Assembly (NCBI RefSeq): GCF_005938125.1
Contig: NZ_VCQN01000001.1
Coordinates: 558,001 to 622,000, forward strand
Direction of reading: 5' to 3'
DNA length: 64,000 bases
Source: Bacillus sp. BHET2
GTDB lineage: Bacteria > Bacillota > Bacilli > Bacillales > Bacillaceae_B
Below, piece by piece: positions 1 through 9,480 of this stretch. The first letter of the stretch is position 1; every line of letters starts with the position of its first letter. The translations under genes were made by a program, and so were the position numbers. The notes below the pieces were generated by a model that was not told where the DNA came from, searched no databases, and saw only the letters and a program-made list of their open reading frames with translations.

Positions 1-1
1 C

Positions 2-298
2 ATCATTCTGAACACATGCAAGAAACTCAGCATCGACGGTCTCATTGATGAGAAGGTTTCGTTTCTTTCAGGAGGAGAGAAGCAGCGGGTATCCATCGCC
101 AGGGCTTTGTTAAGTGCACCTGAGATCATCTTATTGGATGAACCGACTGCGAGTATTGATTATGAAGTCAAAGAAGATCTATTAACACTCCTTGTGGAAC
201 TCTCTCAGGAAAGGCTGATCATCGTCTCGACACATGATCCAGTCGTGAAAGACTATGCGGATACGACGCTGTCACTGGAAAGAGGGACATTTCAATGA
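2..298 (+). CDS. ABC transporter ATP-binding protein, C-terminal part (5' end outside window)
   Basis: The frame is open from base 2 and shows the ABC signature [15 protein letters not shown], then the Walker B/D-loop stretch [12 protein letters not shown] and a switch histidine in STHDP. About 98 residues are visible; the Walker A half lies upstream of the window. The product would be the cytoplasmic ATPase of an exporter of the MacB/LolD-like class, paired with the FtsX-like permease that starts inside its stop codon (ATGA overlap). The domain call is certain; the substrate cannot be told. A decayed N-terminus of a similar ATPase lies at 1659-1779. Confidence 0.93.
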   Translation: MILNTCKKLSIDGLIDEKVSFLSGGEKQRVSIARALLSAPEIILLDEPTASIDYEVKEDLLTLLVELSQERLIIVSTHDPVVKDYADTTLSLERGTFQ

Positions 299-1488
299 AC
301 ACTAAATTCGTCGTGGAAATGCTAAGGAAGAAAACCCATCATTTCCTTACCATTTCCATACTCATCATGGTCATTTCCCTGACTATGCTAAATTTCACGG
401 TCTCGTATATTTCGAATCAGTACCAGATGATCAATAAAGACTTTATGAACAACAATAATGTGAAGGTCATTCATGTGACGGGGAAAGGGAATGGGGAAGC
501 CACCACCCAGATTTCACTCCAAGATGTAAACGAGATCAACACGCTGTTGAAAGATAAGGAACTGGACGACAAAGCCAAAGCCTATCCTGTTTATACGCTG
601 CCTACCGTCTATCGTGATTCAATGGCCACAGCGTATTCGATGATCGGGATCAGTGAAGAACTGGCACCCCTCGTAAGTGAAGGGTGCACCTTGAAAGATG
701 GTCGTATCTGTGTAGGGGATGTAAAAGACGGGCAGATCACCCTTAACGTTCCAATCATTGAAGAGAAAGACGGCGGTTTCTCCTCCACAGAAACCGTTGA
801 CCTTGAAATGACAGCGGAAAAAGGGGCCACCAATGAGAATGCCATCTTCATTCATTCCATCCCGAAGAACAACCAGGCATATGTGAACGAGAAAGAGGCC
901 AAGAAGCTGACCAAAATCATGTACGAGAAATCACAGAACAGCTCTGAATACATCCAGGAATCACAATTGAGCAACCTGGTTGTGTATGTAAAGGACATAA
1001 AAAATGTTGACACTGTCGGCAAAGTGTTAAAAGACAATCACTATTTTACCAGCTACACCTTTAACAGCTTTGAAAACTTCTCGATTAATATTAGCACCAA
1101 TCAGATGATCCTTATTATTCTATGTGGATTCCTGGTCATAACATCCATCGTGACGGCCATCCTGTTGATGATCAATTTCCTCCGGATTCAGAAGAAGGAA
1201 ATCGCCATCCTTAAACTGATAGGCTACAAGAGTAAGATGATCGTGACCATATATACGAGACTACTTACCATCCTGTTTCGTAACATCTTCCTGTATACAC
1301 TGGTCATCTACCTATTCAACTATTTCTTGAAGCTCATTCCGGTGAGTCTACCATTTCTAGGTATCATTGTACTCCTGGATTTTATGATCCTGTTGATTAC
1401 ACTGGCGTACGTTTATTTCTTTGGGATTAAGAAGATTTGCCGAATGGATACGATTGAATTATTGAAGAAGGGGAAGGAATTTGAATGA
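295..1488 (+). CDS. FtsX-like ABC transporter permease
   Basis: This 397-residue membrane protein has the MacB/FtsX layout. One N-terminal membrane segment (about residues 16-38) is followed by a large outside domain (about 40-270) rich in polar residues, then three membrane segments near 275-300, 320-345 and 350-380. The cytoplasmic [15 protein letters not shown] stretch between segments 2 and 3 is typical of the FtsX domain. It overlaps the ATPase stop by 4 bases, so the two are translationally coupled and form one exporter. Substrate unknown; such pairs often export peptides or lipoproteins or resist antimicrobial peptides (family knowledge, not shown here). Confidence 0.88.
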   Translation: MNTKFVVEMLRKKTHHFLTISILIMVISLTMLNFTVSYISNQYQMINKDFMNNNNVKVIHVTGKGNGEATTQISLQDVNEINTLLKDKELDDKAKAYPVYTLPTVYRDSMATAYSMIGISEELAPLVSEGCTLKDGRICVGDVKDGQITLNVPIIEEKDGGFSSTETVDLEMTAEKGATNENAIFIHSIPKNNQAYVNEKEAKKLTKIMYEKSQNSSEYIQESQLSNLVVYVKDIKNVDTVGKVLKDNHYFTSYTFNSFENFSINISTNQMILIILCGFLVITSIVTAILLMINFLRIQKKEIAILKLIGYKSKMIVTIYTRLLTILFRNIFLYTLVIYLFNYFLKLIPVSLPFLGIIVLLDFMILLITLAYVYFFGIKKICRMDTIELLKKGKEFE

Positions 1489-1590
1489 TGGGATATTGTA
1501 GTATGGGAGGATGTTTCGTGGTGGCTTTTTATATGGGGTGTGAAGAGGGTTCTATTCCTTATAAAGTTACTATTTACATGTATAGTAGAT

Positions 1591-1640
1591 AAAGGGCAAA
1601 GGGGAATCATATTTTTTTAAAATGTGATTCCCCTTTGCCT
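1591..1640 (+). terminator. Strong hairpin after the ABC operon
   Basis: An inverted repeat of about 18 bases (GGCAAAGGGGAATCA arm and its complement) surrounds a T/A-rich loop. It lies about 100 bases after the permease stop and probably ends the ABC operon transcript. Confidence 0.6.
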
Positions 1641-1658
1641 ATAAATAGGAGAGTAGAA

Positions 1659-1779
1659 ATGATCAAGATTGAGCATTTGAATAAGTCATGTCAAAAAGTA
1701 TTCTACTCAAAGTTTATCCAACTATCATTATGAGATAGATGAGCCGATTGCGGTCATCGTAAACGCCGACTTCGAGTAG
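1659..1779 (+). pseudogene. Decayed N-terminus of an ABC ATPase
   Basis: After an AGGAGAG ribosome site an ATG opens MIKIEHLNKS, the usual start of an ABC ATPase. The frame breaks after about 24 codons; the sense continues in another frame as YEIDEPIAVI, the beta-strand that normally precedes Walker A. No P-loop follows. It reads as a broken copy of an ATPase N-terminus, possibly duplicated from the gene cut by the window start. The similarity judgement is by eye. Confidence 0.45.
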
Positions 1780-1857
1780 TGTATAGTATGGACGATTCCC
1801 ATTTTGACGCATTAAGTAGAGTAGGAACCGTCACCAGTTACTCCATAAAATCAACTA

Positions 1858-2685
1858 TTACTTAACATTCTTCTGATGCTCATAGCAATAAATTTTCCTC
1901 TTAAAAGTATGATTTGATAAACAGTATGCCCTAACTTTCTCAGAAACAGGTTTTTTGCAAATCGTACAAGTCTCATCTGAGCTAGTCATTGCTTCAGTAG
2001 CATTCCTTTTTAATGTATGTTTATGATCATCTCTTACTTTTAAATCAGTAATATTGGCCTTTAAGAAAGCATAATAAATAGTAGAGATGTCTTGTTCCTT
2101 TAGAAGAGGCTCTTTATGCTCAATTTTCAACACCGATTCTTTCCGATGGATAAATTCCGACAACTCTATGTCATACACAATAAGTTCCTTAGAAGCGATT
2201 TTCCGGTAATCCGGATCTACTTTAAAGGTAGAGCGTTTTGTAAAAGAAACCATGGAAACAAACAAATGGTGGTACTTCTCATCAATCAATGAAGTGAGTG
2301 CTTTTATGTGCCCATAATTTTGTGCAAAAGGGTTCATCATCTTGAACTTTCCATTGACCAGCCATGTGCTTCGATCTTTCCCGCCATAGATGGTCCCCTG
2401 ATAGTTTTTTGTCTCAATGACAAAGATTGCGTATGGAGTAATCACCACATGGTCAATTTGTGAATAACCTGACTTTGCTTTCGGGTTTGGAATGAGGAGA
2501 TCGCTTAGATGGCGATAAGTCTTTGGGAGCTGATCCAGTTGGATATCAATTTTGTATTCTCCTAGTTCGCCTTTTCTTGTTGCAAGCTGTTCATTTGTCC
2601 TTTTTGGTTTTGATGAGACGGTATTCACTTGTTTTGGTGTGGTCTCACTTTTTTTCTTCTTTAAAAAGTTTAGGATTAATAACAT
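1858..2685 (-). CDS. NERD domain protein with C-terminal Cys/His motif
   Basis: The 275-residue protein has a nuclease-related domain (NERD) at about residues 35-150, with the conserved run GEYKI, IDHVVITPYAIFVIETKN and YGG. NERD is a PD-(D/E)XK-like nuclease fold; D and the ETK residues are the expected active-site core. A basic N-terminus comes first, and a C-terminal CTICKK...CLSNH...CYEH cluster could bind zinc. NERD proteins are widespread and mostly uncharacterised; a DNA-processing role is inferred. It is a single gene at the edge of the nuclease/helicase island. Confidence 0.85.
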   Translation of the reverse strand: MLLILNFLKKKKSETTPKQVNTVSSKPKRTNEQLATRKGELGEYKIDIQLDQLPKTYRHLSDLLIPNPKAKSGYSQIDHVVITPYAIFVIETKNYQGTIYGGKDRSTWLVNGKFKMMNPFAQNYGHIKALTSLIDEKYHHLFVSMVSFTKRSTFKVDPDYRKIASKELIVYDIELSEFIHRKESVLKIEHKEPLLKEQDISTIYYAFLKANITDLKVRDDHKHTLKRNATEAMTSSDETCTICKKPVSEKVRAYCLSNHTFKRKIYCYEHQKNVK

Positions 2686-2778
2686 GAGTTTCTCCTTGGA
2701 AGTTTAATATAGGTATTATCGTATCAATTGGTAAGTGATATTACATAAAAATTGTTGGTAATGCTTGCATAAGGATGT

Positions 2779-2829
2779 GGTGCCTGTCCCCTGGTACGTT
2801 AATTATTAACATATCAGGGGACAGGCACC
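2779..2829. repeat. GGTGCCTGTCCCC hairpin element
   Basis: A perfect 15-bp inverted repeat (GGTGCCTGTCCCCTG and its complement) encloses a 21-base loop that itself contains GTTAA/TTAAC. It lies between two minus-strand genes. Related copies are at 53848-53876, 54632-54670 and 56259-56280. Confidence 0.75.
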
Positions 2830-2932
2830 GTTTGAAGGCTGGATTTCTGAGACTATAGGATAGAAGCTGGGCAGATAACATGTACTAATCAAGCCATGCG
2901 CTTGGAATTCAAATCCATTCTACTTAAGAATT

Positions 2933-3133
2933 CTAGGGTCTTTCCTCTTTCACATTTACGATTAGAACAACCCCTATCACCAAAACAATGAAAATCAATA
3001 CATAAATGTACCATCCCATAGAATTGAATGTGCCATTGGATATATACCTTGATGCTTTTTCCATTGCTTTCACAACACAAAAGGTTAGAACAGCCAGACA
3101 GGATACTAATATGCCGATGCTTCTCAGTTCCAT
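2933..3133 (-). CDS. Small two-TM membrane protein
   Basis: A 66-residue protein with two hydrophobic segments (about residues 6-24 and 42-60) and a charged KEERP tail. The start at 3133 is preceded by AAGGGGT at good spacing. An overlapping frame on the same strand (2889-3155) is rejected because it lacks membrane or domain character. No family recognised. It sits between the NERD gene and another membrane-anchored protein on the same strand. Confidence 0.55.
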   Translation of the reverse strand: MELRSIGILVSCLAVLTFCVVKAMEKASRYISNGTFNSMGWYIYVLIFIVLVIGVVLIVNVKEERP

Positions 3134-3206
3134 GAAAATTGACCCCTTTTCTCATTAAATTAGAATAGATCCCTGTTCAATTAATCTTATTCTCATGGAT
3201 GCCCCA

Positions 3207-3821
3207 TTACTCCAAACTCCGCGAAAAATGATCCTTCGCCCAATACTTCAACGTCCCATCCTGCTCGATACGGTATCGCATGTCTGCTTTCTGCAATCCT
3301 TCAATCATAAGAGGTCGTAACTCACTCATCTTTCGATTACTTTCTTCTATATAAGTCGATAGTATTTCAGAATGATAGGTATTGGTATTTGCTGATGATA
3401 CCAGAAAATCGACGGCTGCCTGTTTGATGACGTACAGCTCGATGGTTTTGTCGTGAAGCTCCTTGAAAGCGCGGGGAGGACGTAAATCGATGAGCTTCTG
3501 GTAATTTTGCGTTAACGTCATATTCGTTTCATGGATATCGATTGTCAGGGATGAAAGATTACCGTTAGAAGCGGTGATCTTGGTCATTAGTTGTTTAAAG
3601 CTTTGGTCACTGGAACTTAAGTATTGCTCGCGCTCCTGCAGGTAGCTTCGTATTTTTTGTTCCTGATGGATATTGATTTCGTTGTAGATTTTCATTGGTA
3701 AGCCACTGGCAAACAACGCCAGTAGGATGAATCCGATAACCCCAAATGACCATTTGGGAGCTTTCTTGCTTTTAGGTCTATACCGGTCATCATTCCAGTA
3801 ATCTCTTTCTGCTATAGACAT
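3207..3821 (-). CDS. Membrane-anchored protein of unknown function
   Basis: A 204-residue protein with a basic cytoplasmic N-terminus, one membrane segment (about residues 26-45) and a long polar outside part. That part is predicted to be helical and partly coiled coil (IHQEQKIRSYLQEREQYL onward). There is no lipobox and no catalytic motif. The open frame, codon use and start with ribosome site support a real gene. Function unknown. Confidence 0.65.
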   Translation of the reverse strand: MSIAERDYWNDDRYRPKSKKAPKWSFGVIGFILLALFASGLPMKIYNEINIHQEQKIRSYLQEREQYLSSSDQSFKQLMTKITASNGNLSSLTIDIHETNMTLTQNYQKLIDLRPPRAFKELHDKTIELYVIKQAAVDFLVSSANTNTYHSEILSTYIEESNRKMSELRPLMIEGLQKADMRYRIEQDGTLKYWAKDHFSRSLE

Positions 3822-4263
3822 AAGTGATTCCTCGTTTCATTCTGTACTAGTAAAATACTCCTTTTATGTTACCATAATATTACATATAAATGGGTTATAA
3901 TGTATTTCAATAATCTGTAGTATAAGGAAATGCTCGTGGATGAGGATATCTGGTTGTGATCAAAGATGGATGGGGAACCATACCCAGCCGATAATCCCTT
4001 GGATCATTTTAAACGGCTGACCAAAGTTCTTGTACTTTTGATGAGCTATATATATTGAAAAGGTAAGGTGAATAAAAGTCCCCACGATTCCTTAATTTAA
4101 ACTACCTGCTTAGGAATACTTCTATAAAGTTAATAGTTTATCCGGTGAATAGAAGACGTATATACAAAATCATTGTTAAAAAATGATTTTCCCCATATCA
4201 ATTGCTCTTTCAATAATTAATAAGTACTATATAATTATCATATAATGGTAAATGGGGGATATG
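3822..4263. other. Intergenic stretch without a recognisable gene
   Basis: About 440 A/T-rich bases separate the divergent genes on either side. It must hold both promoters. Short open frames here have no ribosome site or recognisable protein character, and no clear hairpin terminator is present. Confidence 0.5.
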
Positions 4264-5160
4264 ATGAGTACAACTGATAAAGTGAAATATGTTTCAACAA
4301 CTGCACTTTCGAAGGAATTAAAACTAAATGTAAAAGAAATGTTTAATATATTTCTTATAAATGGGTTCATTAACAGAGTGGATGAGAATTGGGTGCTAAC
4401 TGAAAAAAGAAAGCAAATAGGGGGCACAATTAAAAAACATCCAAGAGTTGGAGAGTACATTGCTTGGAAGGAAGACATAATTGATCATAGCATGTTTAAA
4501 ACCGAACGTAATGATACACTTTTAAATGCTACTACCCTAAGTAAGCAATTTGGGGTATCAAAACTAAAAATGAATCCAATCCTTTCGGAACTTGGCTTTG
4601 TTCAAAAGGGTCTAAAAGGTTGGACCGTAACAAAGCTTGGTTTAAGTTTGGGTGGAAAACAACTTGAATATGATAGAACAGGTGTCCCTTATGTAAATTG
4701 GCCAAATAGTATTTTGCAGAATAGAAGGTTAGTAGAAACAATTAAAGAGCTTCAGGGGAATGGGACTGCAACACAATCAGAGTCAGCCCAACACAACCCT
4801 GTAGAGTTTAGAGAAAAGTTCGAAGCAAAACACAGGGCAACTGATGGACACTATGTTAGGTCACGCGCGGAGATGTTAATTGATAATTGGCTATACATGT
4901 CTGAAATTGCACATGCGTACGAAAGGAAATTGCCTGTAGAAGAAGACGTATACACGGATTTCTACCTGCCCGTTGGTAAAGTGTACATAGAATATTGGGG
5001 ACTCGAAGATGAACCGAAATACTCAGCTAGGAAACAAGAGAAATTACGAGTTTACAATAAATATGGATTTAATTTAATTGAGTTGAATGACACTGATATT
5101 TTGAACTTGGATGATATTTTACCTAAGAAGCTTTTGGTGTTTGGGATTAAGGCTTATTAG
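4264..5160 (+). CDS. Helix-turn-helix plus PD-(D/E)XK nuclease-like protein
   Basis: The N-terminal half holds two similar wing-like units (about residues 5-50 and 85-140; compare TALSKELKLNVKEMF with TTLSKQFGVSKLKM), as in phage antirepressor C-terminal domains. The C-terminal part (about 200-285) reads RSRAEMLIDNWLY...DFYLPVGKVYIEYWGLE...KYGFNLIEL. This is the E/D/ExY-W arrangement of PD-(D/E)XK enzymes related to helicase-associated and VSR-like nucleases. Upstream ATGs at 4252 and 4261 overlap or crowd the GGGGG ribosome site, so ATG 4264 is preferred. A DNA-binding nuclease role, probably defence, is inferred from motif and neighbourhood. Confidence 0.72.
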   Translation: MSTTDKVKYVSTTALSKELKLNVKEMFNIFLINGFINRVDENWVLTEKRKQIGGTIKKHPRVGEYIAWKEDIIDHSMFKTERNDTLLNATTLSKQFGVSKLKMNPILSELGFVQKGLKGWTVTKLGLSLGGKQLEYDRTGVPYVNWPNSILQNRRLVETIKELQGNGTATQSESAQHNPVEFREKFEAKHRATDGHYVRSRAEMLIDNWLYMSEIAHAYERKLPVEEDVYTDFYLPVGKVYIEYWGLEDEPKYSARKQEKLRVYNKYGFNLIELNDTDILNLDDILPKKLLVFGIKAY

Positions 5161-5279
5161 GAGGTGGATGGACCTCTTCTAAGTATGCAACACTGAAGCT
5201 AGAGAAATGCCCAGCGTTTCCTATTAAATGGTGCTTGAGTAAACGAGTTATTTGAGGGAATATCCAAATAATGAATAGT

Positions 5280-5309
5280 AAAAGGACAAGGGAGGAACCT
5301 TGTCCTTTT
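5280..5309 (+). terminator. Hairpin after the HTH-nuclease gene
   Basis: AAAAGGACAAG and its complement CTTGTCCTTTT form an 11-bp stem with an 8-base loop and T-rich arm, 120 bases after the stop codon. Confidence 0.6.
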
Positions 5310-5420
5310 GCTATTTAATAAACCAACTGCCTTTATAAGTTAATATAAATATTATCCAGCGGTTTTCTGATGTTCATGAAACCACCGGGACGGATCTGGT
5401 GCTTCTTTTTACATTTTCAG

Positions 5421-5448
5421 GAAGCATCAGAACCGTCACCCTGCTTTC
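5421..5448. repeat. GAAGCA...ACCGTC hairpin element
   Basis: GAAGCATCAGAACCGTCAC ending in TGCTTTC is a diverged copy of the dispersed family typified by 58126-58152. It abuts the stop of the HsdR-N gene and may serve as its terminator. Confidence 0.5.
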
Positions 5449-5449
5449 T

Positions 5450-6547
5450 TCATTTACTGGGAACCGATTCAAACTGCCCAGCCACCGCCATAATTTCTTC
5501 TTTATATTCCAATATGTCATTCACTGAATCTATTTTAATATTCGTCCGTTTTTCATCATTCAGCTGGATGTATTTAGTGGGGCCATTGAATCCTAATCTG
5601 CAGATCCATTTTCGAATGCTGTCGTCCAATAGTACGTTGAAATAGCTTTTGTTGTCTCGATAGAAGACTCTTGCAGGATCCACTTTTTCTTTCAGTATCA
5701 GCTTAATCAGGACATACCCTTCAATTTCTTCTTCAGTTGTTTCAATCTCTTCATTTGAGATTTTCTCTGGAGATCCTTTTTCCTTTTCTGCCTCTATATC
5801 TGGATCAGTGCCTGCTACTTCTGTATTTTCAGTTGAGGAGTTCAAAGCTTTCTGCAGCTTATCACTCACTTTTTCATTCACGTACTGCTGTAGAGATTTT
5901 TTCACTAAATCCCTGAAGTTATCAATGACTTTCTTCGTTTTCATCCCTTGATAGACGTCATTGATGACTACTTTAATAAATTCTTCAGAAGGTTCTTCCC
6001 ATTGAAGGTGGAGGTATTGTTTTATTTCTCCTGTGTATTTAAGCTCAGAGGCGGTGGTCAAAACATTAACAATATCAAAATCATTCTTCCTGAATTTGGC
6101 GATCTCAAAGATATCAGCATCTTTCAACCCAAGCATATCAAAGACAAAGAAAGGCTTCTGATCCATCCTGTTTTGTTCTTCTAGATCTGTGAAGAATTTA
6201 TATTCGATTCCGTTCGTCAATATGGCGAACTTTGCTTTCGTCGTTCCAAAGTATCTGAATAGTTGGGAGTCATGCTTTGTCAGCATTTCGTTGACACTTT
6301 TTGCTTCAATCAGGATGACAGGTTCATTGTTCTGCATGATGGCATAATCGATCTTCTCACCCTTTTTGATGCCAACGTCAGCTATGTACTCAGGCACCAG
6401 CTCCTCCGGGTTAAAAACATCATAACCGAGGATTTGGATCAGGGGCATGATCAACGACGTTTTCGTGGCTTCTTCCGTATGGATGTTCACTCTTATCCTT
6501 TCAATGCGGCTGGATAAGTTCTTTAATTGCTGCTTGAATTCTTCCAC
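5450..6547 (-). CDS. HsdR N-terminal-domain (type I restriction-like) protein
   Basis: A 365-residue protein with an HsdR-N type nuclease domain in the first 150 residues. EEATKTSLIMPLIQILGYDV, EKIDYAIM and VILIEAKS give the D...ExK core of a PD-(D/E)XK active site, and SQLFRYF and AILTNGIEYKFF follow as in HsdR. No helicase motor and no HsdM/HsdS partner are present, so it is a stand-alone protein, not a type I complex. The middle is acidic and low-complexity (about 240-285); the C-terminal part is unassigned. Its role is probably DNA cleavage or defence (inference). Confidence 0.8.
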   Translation of the reverse strand: MEEFKQQLKNLSSRIERIRVNIHTEEATKTSLIMPLIQILGYDVFNPEELVPEYIADVGIKKGEKIDYAIMQNNEPVILIEAKSVNEMLTKHDSQLFRYFGTTKAKFAILTNGIEYKFFTDLEEQNRMDQKPFFVFDMLGLKDADIFEIAKFRKNDFDIVNVLTTASELKYTGEIKQYLHLQWEEPSEEFIKVVINDVYQGMKTKKVIDNFRDLVKKSLQQYVNEKVSDKLQKALNSSTENTEVAGTDPDIEAEKEKGSPEKISNEEIETTEEEIEGYVLIKLILKEKVDPARVFYRDNKSYFNVLLDDSIRKWICRLGFNGPTKYIQLNDEKRTNIKIDSVNDILEYKEEIMAVAGQFESVPSK

Positions 6548-6767
6548 TTAGCATCACCTCTATAACGATTGGAATTTATTACTACCAATATATGTTATGG
6601 TTTTTAAATTTATAAGCATTTAGGAGGATGAATTTAAAATAAGCTAAGTAGGAAACTGATGCACCGCAAATTATAGAAAGGGAACACTGTGAGAGTCCCT
6701 TGAATAAACCTAAAGTCTGCATTCTGGTTGCACAGAAAAATTTAAAACTAAGAGAGAAAGCAGTAGC

Positions 6768-6974
6768 TCACTCCCGATGTAAGCTGCTGCTTTCTCTCTT
6801 AGCTATCTTAATAACTTCCTTCACATCAGAACCTCTAAAAATAGAAGTCGTCCGATCATTCTCCGTAAAATAAACCTCGCCATAAGAGTTCCTATCATCA
6901 AACCCAACAATCACAAAATTATAAACTTGCTTATCCTTCATTAAAACGAATTCCTGCTTCTTGATCTCAACCAC
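6768..6974 (-). CDS. Small protein of unknown function
   Basis: A 68-residue frame with alternating hydrophobic/polar strands (FVLMKDKQVYNFVIVGFDD) and a helical basic tail, giving a small beta-rich cytoplasmic protein. The GTG start at 6974 overlaps its own GAGGTGG ribosome-like run. An internal ATG at 6941 with an upstream AGGA could be the true start, giving 57 residues. No family recognised. It lies just downstream of the XRE regulator on the same strand and may be in its transcript. Confidence 0.55.
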   Translation of the reverse strand: MVEIKKQEFVLMKDKQVYNFVIVGFDDRNSYGEVYFTENDRTTSIFRGSDVKEVIKIAKRESSSLHRE

Positions 6975-7005
6975 CTCTATCGTTTAAATTGTAGACTAAA
7001 GTTAT

Positions 7006-7281
7006 TTATGTAGAAGAATCATTGTCTCTATTTTCCCTCACGTTCTCCCACACTTCTTCATTTAAGCGATCTACGCTGATTTCCAAGGCCATTGCAATTT
7101 TTGATAGGGTATAGGATTCAGGGGTTCGTTTACCGCGTTCAATCATACTTATCGTGGTTCGAGCCAGTCCTGCCTTTTCTTCCAATTCTGCCTGAGTATA
7201 GCCCATTTCGTCTCTTCTTAATCTTAATAAAATGGATATGTATTTCCCGTATAATTGCCGTTCTGTCAATGGTTTATCCAA
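7006..7281 (-). CDS. XRE-family helix-turn-helix regulator
   Basis: The protein carries a Cro/CI-type helix-turn-helix: GYTQAELEEKAGLARTTISM, then IERGKRTPES and LSKIAMALEI. The longer frame begins at 7347, but AAAGGGGTC sits 8 bases before a TTG at 7281, giving MDKPLTERQLYG as the likely N-terminus. It faces away from the DUF2075 helicase gene, and the 220-base gap would hold both promoters. It probably controls itself and the divergent operon, as in many defence loci (inference). Confidence 0.85.
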   Translation of the reverse strand: MDKPLTERQLYGKYISILLRLRRDEMGYTQAELEEKAGLARTTISMIERGKRTPESYTLSKIAMALEISVDRLNEEVWENVRENRDNDSST

Positions 7282-7502
7282 TGATTTGACCCCTTTTACA
7301 ACCATTATCAAGTGGTGAAAAATGGCGATAAACGGACAAGTCGTCAAAATATTACATTAAATGGATAATTCTGAAGTTTTTTTGGTTTATTTACAGATTT
7401 CCGGAAGTTTGAAAGATTGGGTAAAAAATTAGCCCTCCCCTTGCTAAATCCAAAATTTAACTAAATAATAGGAATATACTGCTACACGAAAGGCTGACGA
7501 AT

Positions 7503-9443
7503 ATGATCGTATATGAGGCTACTAAACAAGAATTCCTGGAAGACGTTTTCCATGATGAACTTGTCAATAATATATGCAGCAATTACACGTCGAAGATTGG
7601 GAAGATAAATGAGCGGGAAGTGCGTTCTTGGGATAATTCGATGCAGTATATGTATCGTGTTCTGAATGATCCGGAGATTCCTAGTGACGCAGGGGTGGCA
7701 ATCGAGTTCAAGATTCCGCATACGTCGCGCCGGGTGGATTTGTTAATTTCAGGTAAGGATGGTGAGAAGAATTCCATCGTGATTGTGGAGCTGAAGCAGT
7801 GGGAATCGGTTGAGGTGATCAGGGGGAAGGAAGCGATTGTGAAGACGGCGATGAATCGAGGGCTGGTGGAGACGACACATCCGTCCTACCAGGCGTGGTC
7901 GTATGCATCGCTCATCAAGGATTACAATGAGAATGCTCAAAACGCAGAGATGGAGCTGTATCCTTGTGCGTATTTACATAATTACTTGAATCAAGGGGAA
8001 CAGGATCCCCTGACGGACCCTGTCTATGAATACTATTTGGAACAGGCTCCGGTCTTTGTGAAGGGGCAGGCGAAGAAGCTGCGGGACTTCATTAAGCGTT
8101 ATATCCAGGTCGGGGACAATAAGGAGAATCTTTATAAAATAGAGAACGGTCGAATCAGGCCCTCGAAGTCTCTTCAGGATTCATTGAATCAGATGCTGAA
8201 GGGGAACGACGAGTTTGTGATGATTGATGATCAGAAGGTGGTGTATGAAGAGGCCATCCATTTAGCGAAGGAAGCCCTCCGCACCAATACAAAGCAGGTA
8301 CTGGTCGTGCAGGGTGGTCCGGGTACCGGGAAATCGGTTCTCGCTATCAATCTATTGGTCCACCTTACCAATCTCAGCATGGTCTGTCAGTACGTCACGA
8401 AAAACGCAGCACCACGAAACATTTATTCTACCAAACTGAAAAAAGATTTTAAAAAGGGACATATTGATAATTTGTTTAAGGGATCCGGAAGCTACTTCGA
8501 TGCTCCCAGGGATGAGTTCGATGCGCTAATCGTGGATGAAGCCCACCGACTGAATCTGAAGTCAGGGATGTTTCAGCACCTCGGTGAAAATCAAACAAAG
8601 GAAATCATCGAAGCATCGAAACTATCCATCTTTTTCATTGATGAAAGGCAGCGGGTCACGTTAAAGGATCATGGAAGTCTTAAAGAAATTGAACGATTTG
8701 CCAAAGAAAACAATGCACCGATCACAATCATGAACCTCGAATCTCAATTTCGCTGCAGTGGCTCCGATGGTTACTTAGCATGGCTTGATGACGTTCTTCA
8801 AATCAGAACAACAGCAAATGCTCATTATATTGGCAGACAGTATGATTTCCGGGTTTTCAACGATCCGAATGAACTGAGAAGCGAAATTGAGAGAAATAAT
8901 GCCACCAACAAATCCCGTATGGTTGCAGGCTACTGTTGGAACTGGGACAAAGAGGGGAAGAGCAATACGGACTATCATGACATTGTTCTTGATGAATACG
9001 ACTTTAAAATGAGTTGGAACCTCGATAATTCAGCCACCTGGGCCATTGATGTTGATTCTGTTAAAGAAGCCGGCTGTATTCATACATGCCAGGGTCTGGA
9101 GTTTGAATATGTAGGGGTGATCATAGGGGATGACATGAGATATGAAGACGGACGGGTGATCACAGATCACACTGAAAGAGCTAAGACTGATTCTTCATTG
9201 AAGGGTATTAAGAAAATGCTGAAGGAAGATCCAGAGAGATCTGAGAAGGTAGCGGATGAGATTATACGTAATACGTATCGGACGTTGATGACTCGTGGGC
9301 AGAAGGGCTGCTATGTGTATTGTACGGATCCTAAGCTTCGGGAGTTTTTTAGAGAGCGGTTTGAAGAGAGTAGTCGGGAGTATGATGGGAATGAGTTTTT
9401 TAGAGGTGTGAGTATGGTAGCTGAGGGGAAAGCGGATTATTAA
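7503..9443 (+). CDS. DUF2075 helicase with N-terminal nuclease-like domain
   Basis: A 646-residue protein. Residues about 66-100 read IEFKIPHTSRRVDLLISG...IVIVELKQW, a PD-(D/E)XK-like core. Walker A is VVQGGPGTGKSVLAINLL near residue 270 and Walker B is FDALIVDEAHRL near 342, followed by FFIDERQRVT, CIHTCQGLEFEYVGVIIG and a C-terminal TYRTLMTRGQKGCYVY motif VI. This is the Schlafen-like DUF2075 superfamily 1 helicase fold. Expected action is ATP-driven work on DNA or RNA coupled to cleavage. It opens a short operon with the MazG-like and HNH genes. Confidence 0.85.
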   Translation: MIVYEATKQEFLEDVFHDELVNNICSNYTSKIGKINEREVRSWDNSMQYMYRVLNDPEIPSDAGVAIEFKIPHTSRRVDLLISGKDGEKNSIVIVELKQWESVEVIRGKEAIVKTAMNRGLVETTHPSYQAWSYASLIKDYNENAQNAEMELYPCAYLHNYLNQGEQDPLTDPVYEYYLEQAPVFVKGQAKKLRDFIKRYIQVGDNKENLYKIENGRIRPSKSLQDSLNQMLKGNDEFVMIDDQKVVYEEAIHLAKEALRTNTKQVLVVQGGPGTGKSVLAINLLVHLTNLSMVCQYVTKNAAPRNIYSTKLKKDFKKGHIDNLFKGSGSYFDAPRDEFDALIVDEAHRLNLKSGMFQHLGENQTKEIIEASKLSIFFIDERQRVTLKDHGSLKEIERFAKENNAPITIMNLESQFRCSGSDGYLAWLDDVLQIRTTANAHYIGRQYDFRVFNDPNELRSEIERNNATNKSRMVAGYCWNWDKEGKSNTDYHDIVLDEYDFKMSWNLDNSATWAIDVDSVKEAGCIHTCQGLEFEYVGVIIGDDMRYEDGRVITDHTERAKTDSSLKGIKKMLKEDPERSEKVADEIIRNTYRTLMTRGQKGCYVYCTDPKLREFFRERFEESSREYDGNEFFRGVSMVAEGKADY

Positions 9444-9480
9444 TTAAGTTTGATAACTACATCTATTGGAGGAATGTTTA

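Noticed and set aside
3961-4060. 30-codon frame MDGEPYPADNPLDHFKRLTK onward
   Set aside because: No ribosome site, no family similarity and a short length in A/T-rich intergenic DNA.
5450-6547. Complete type I restriction-modification system
   Set aside because: No HsdM or HsdS gene nearby and no helicase motor in this protein.
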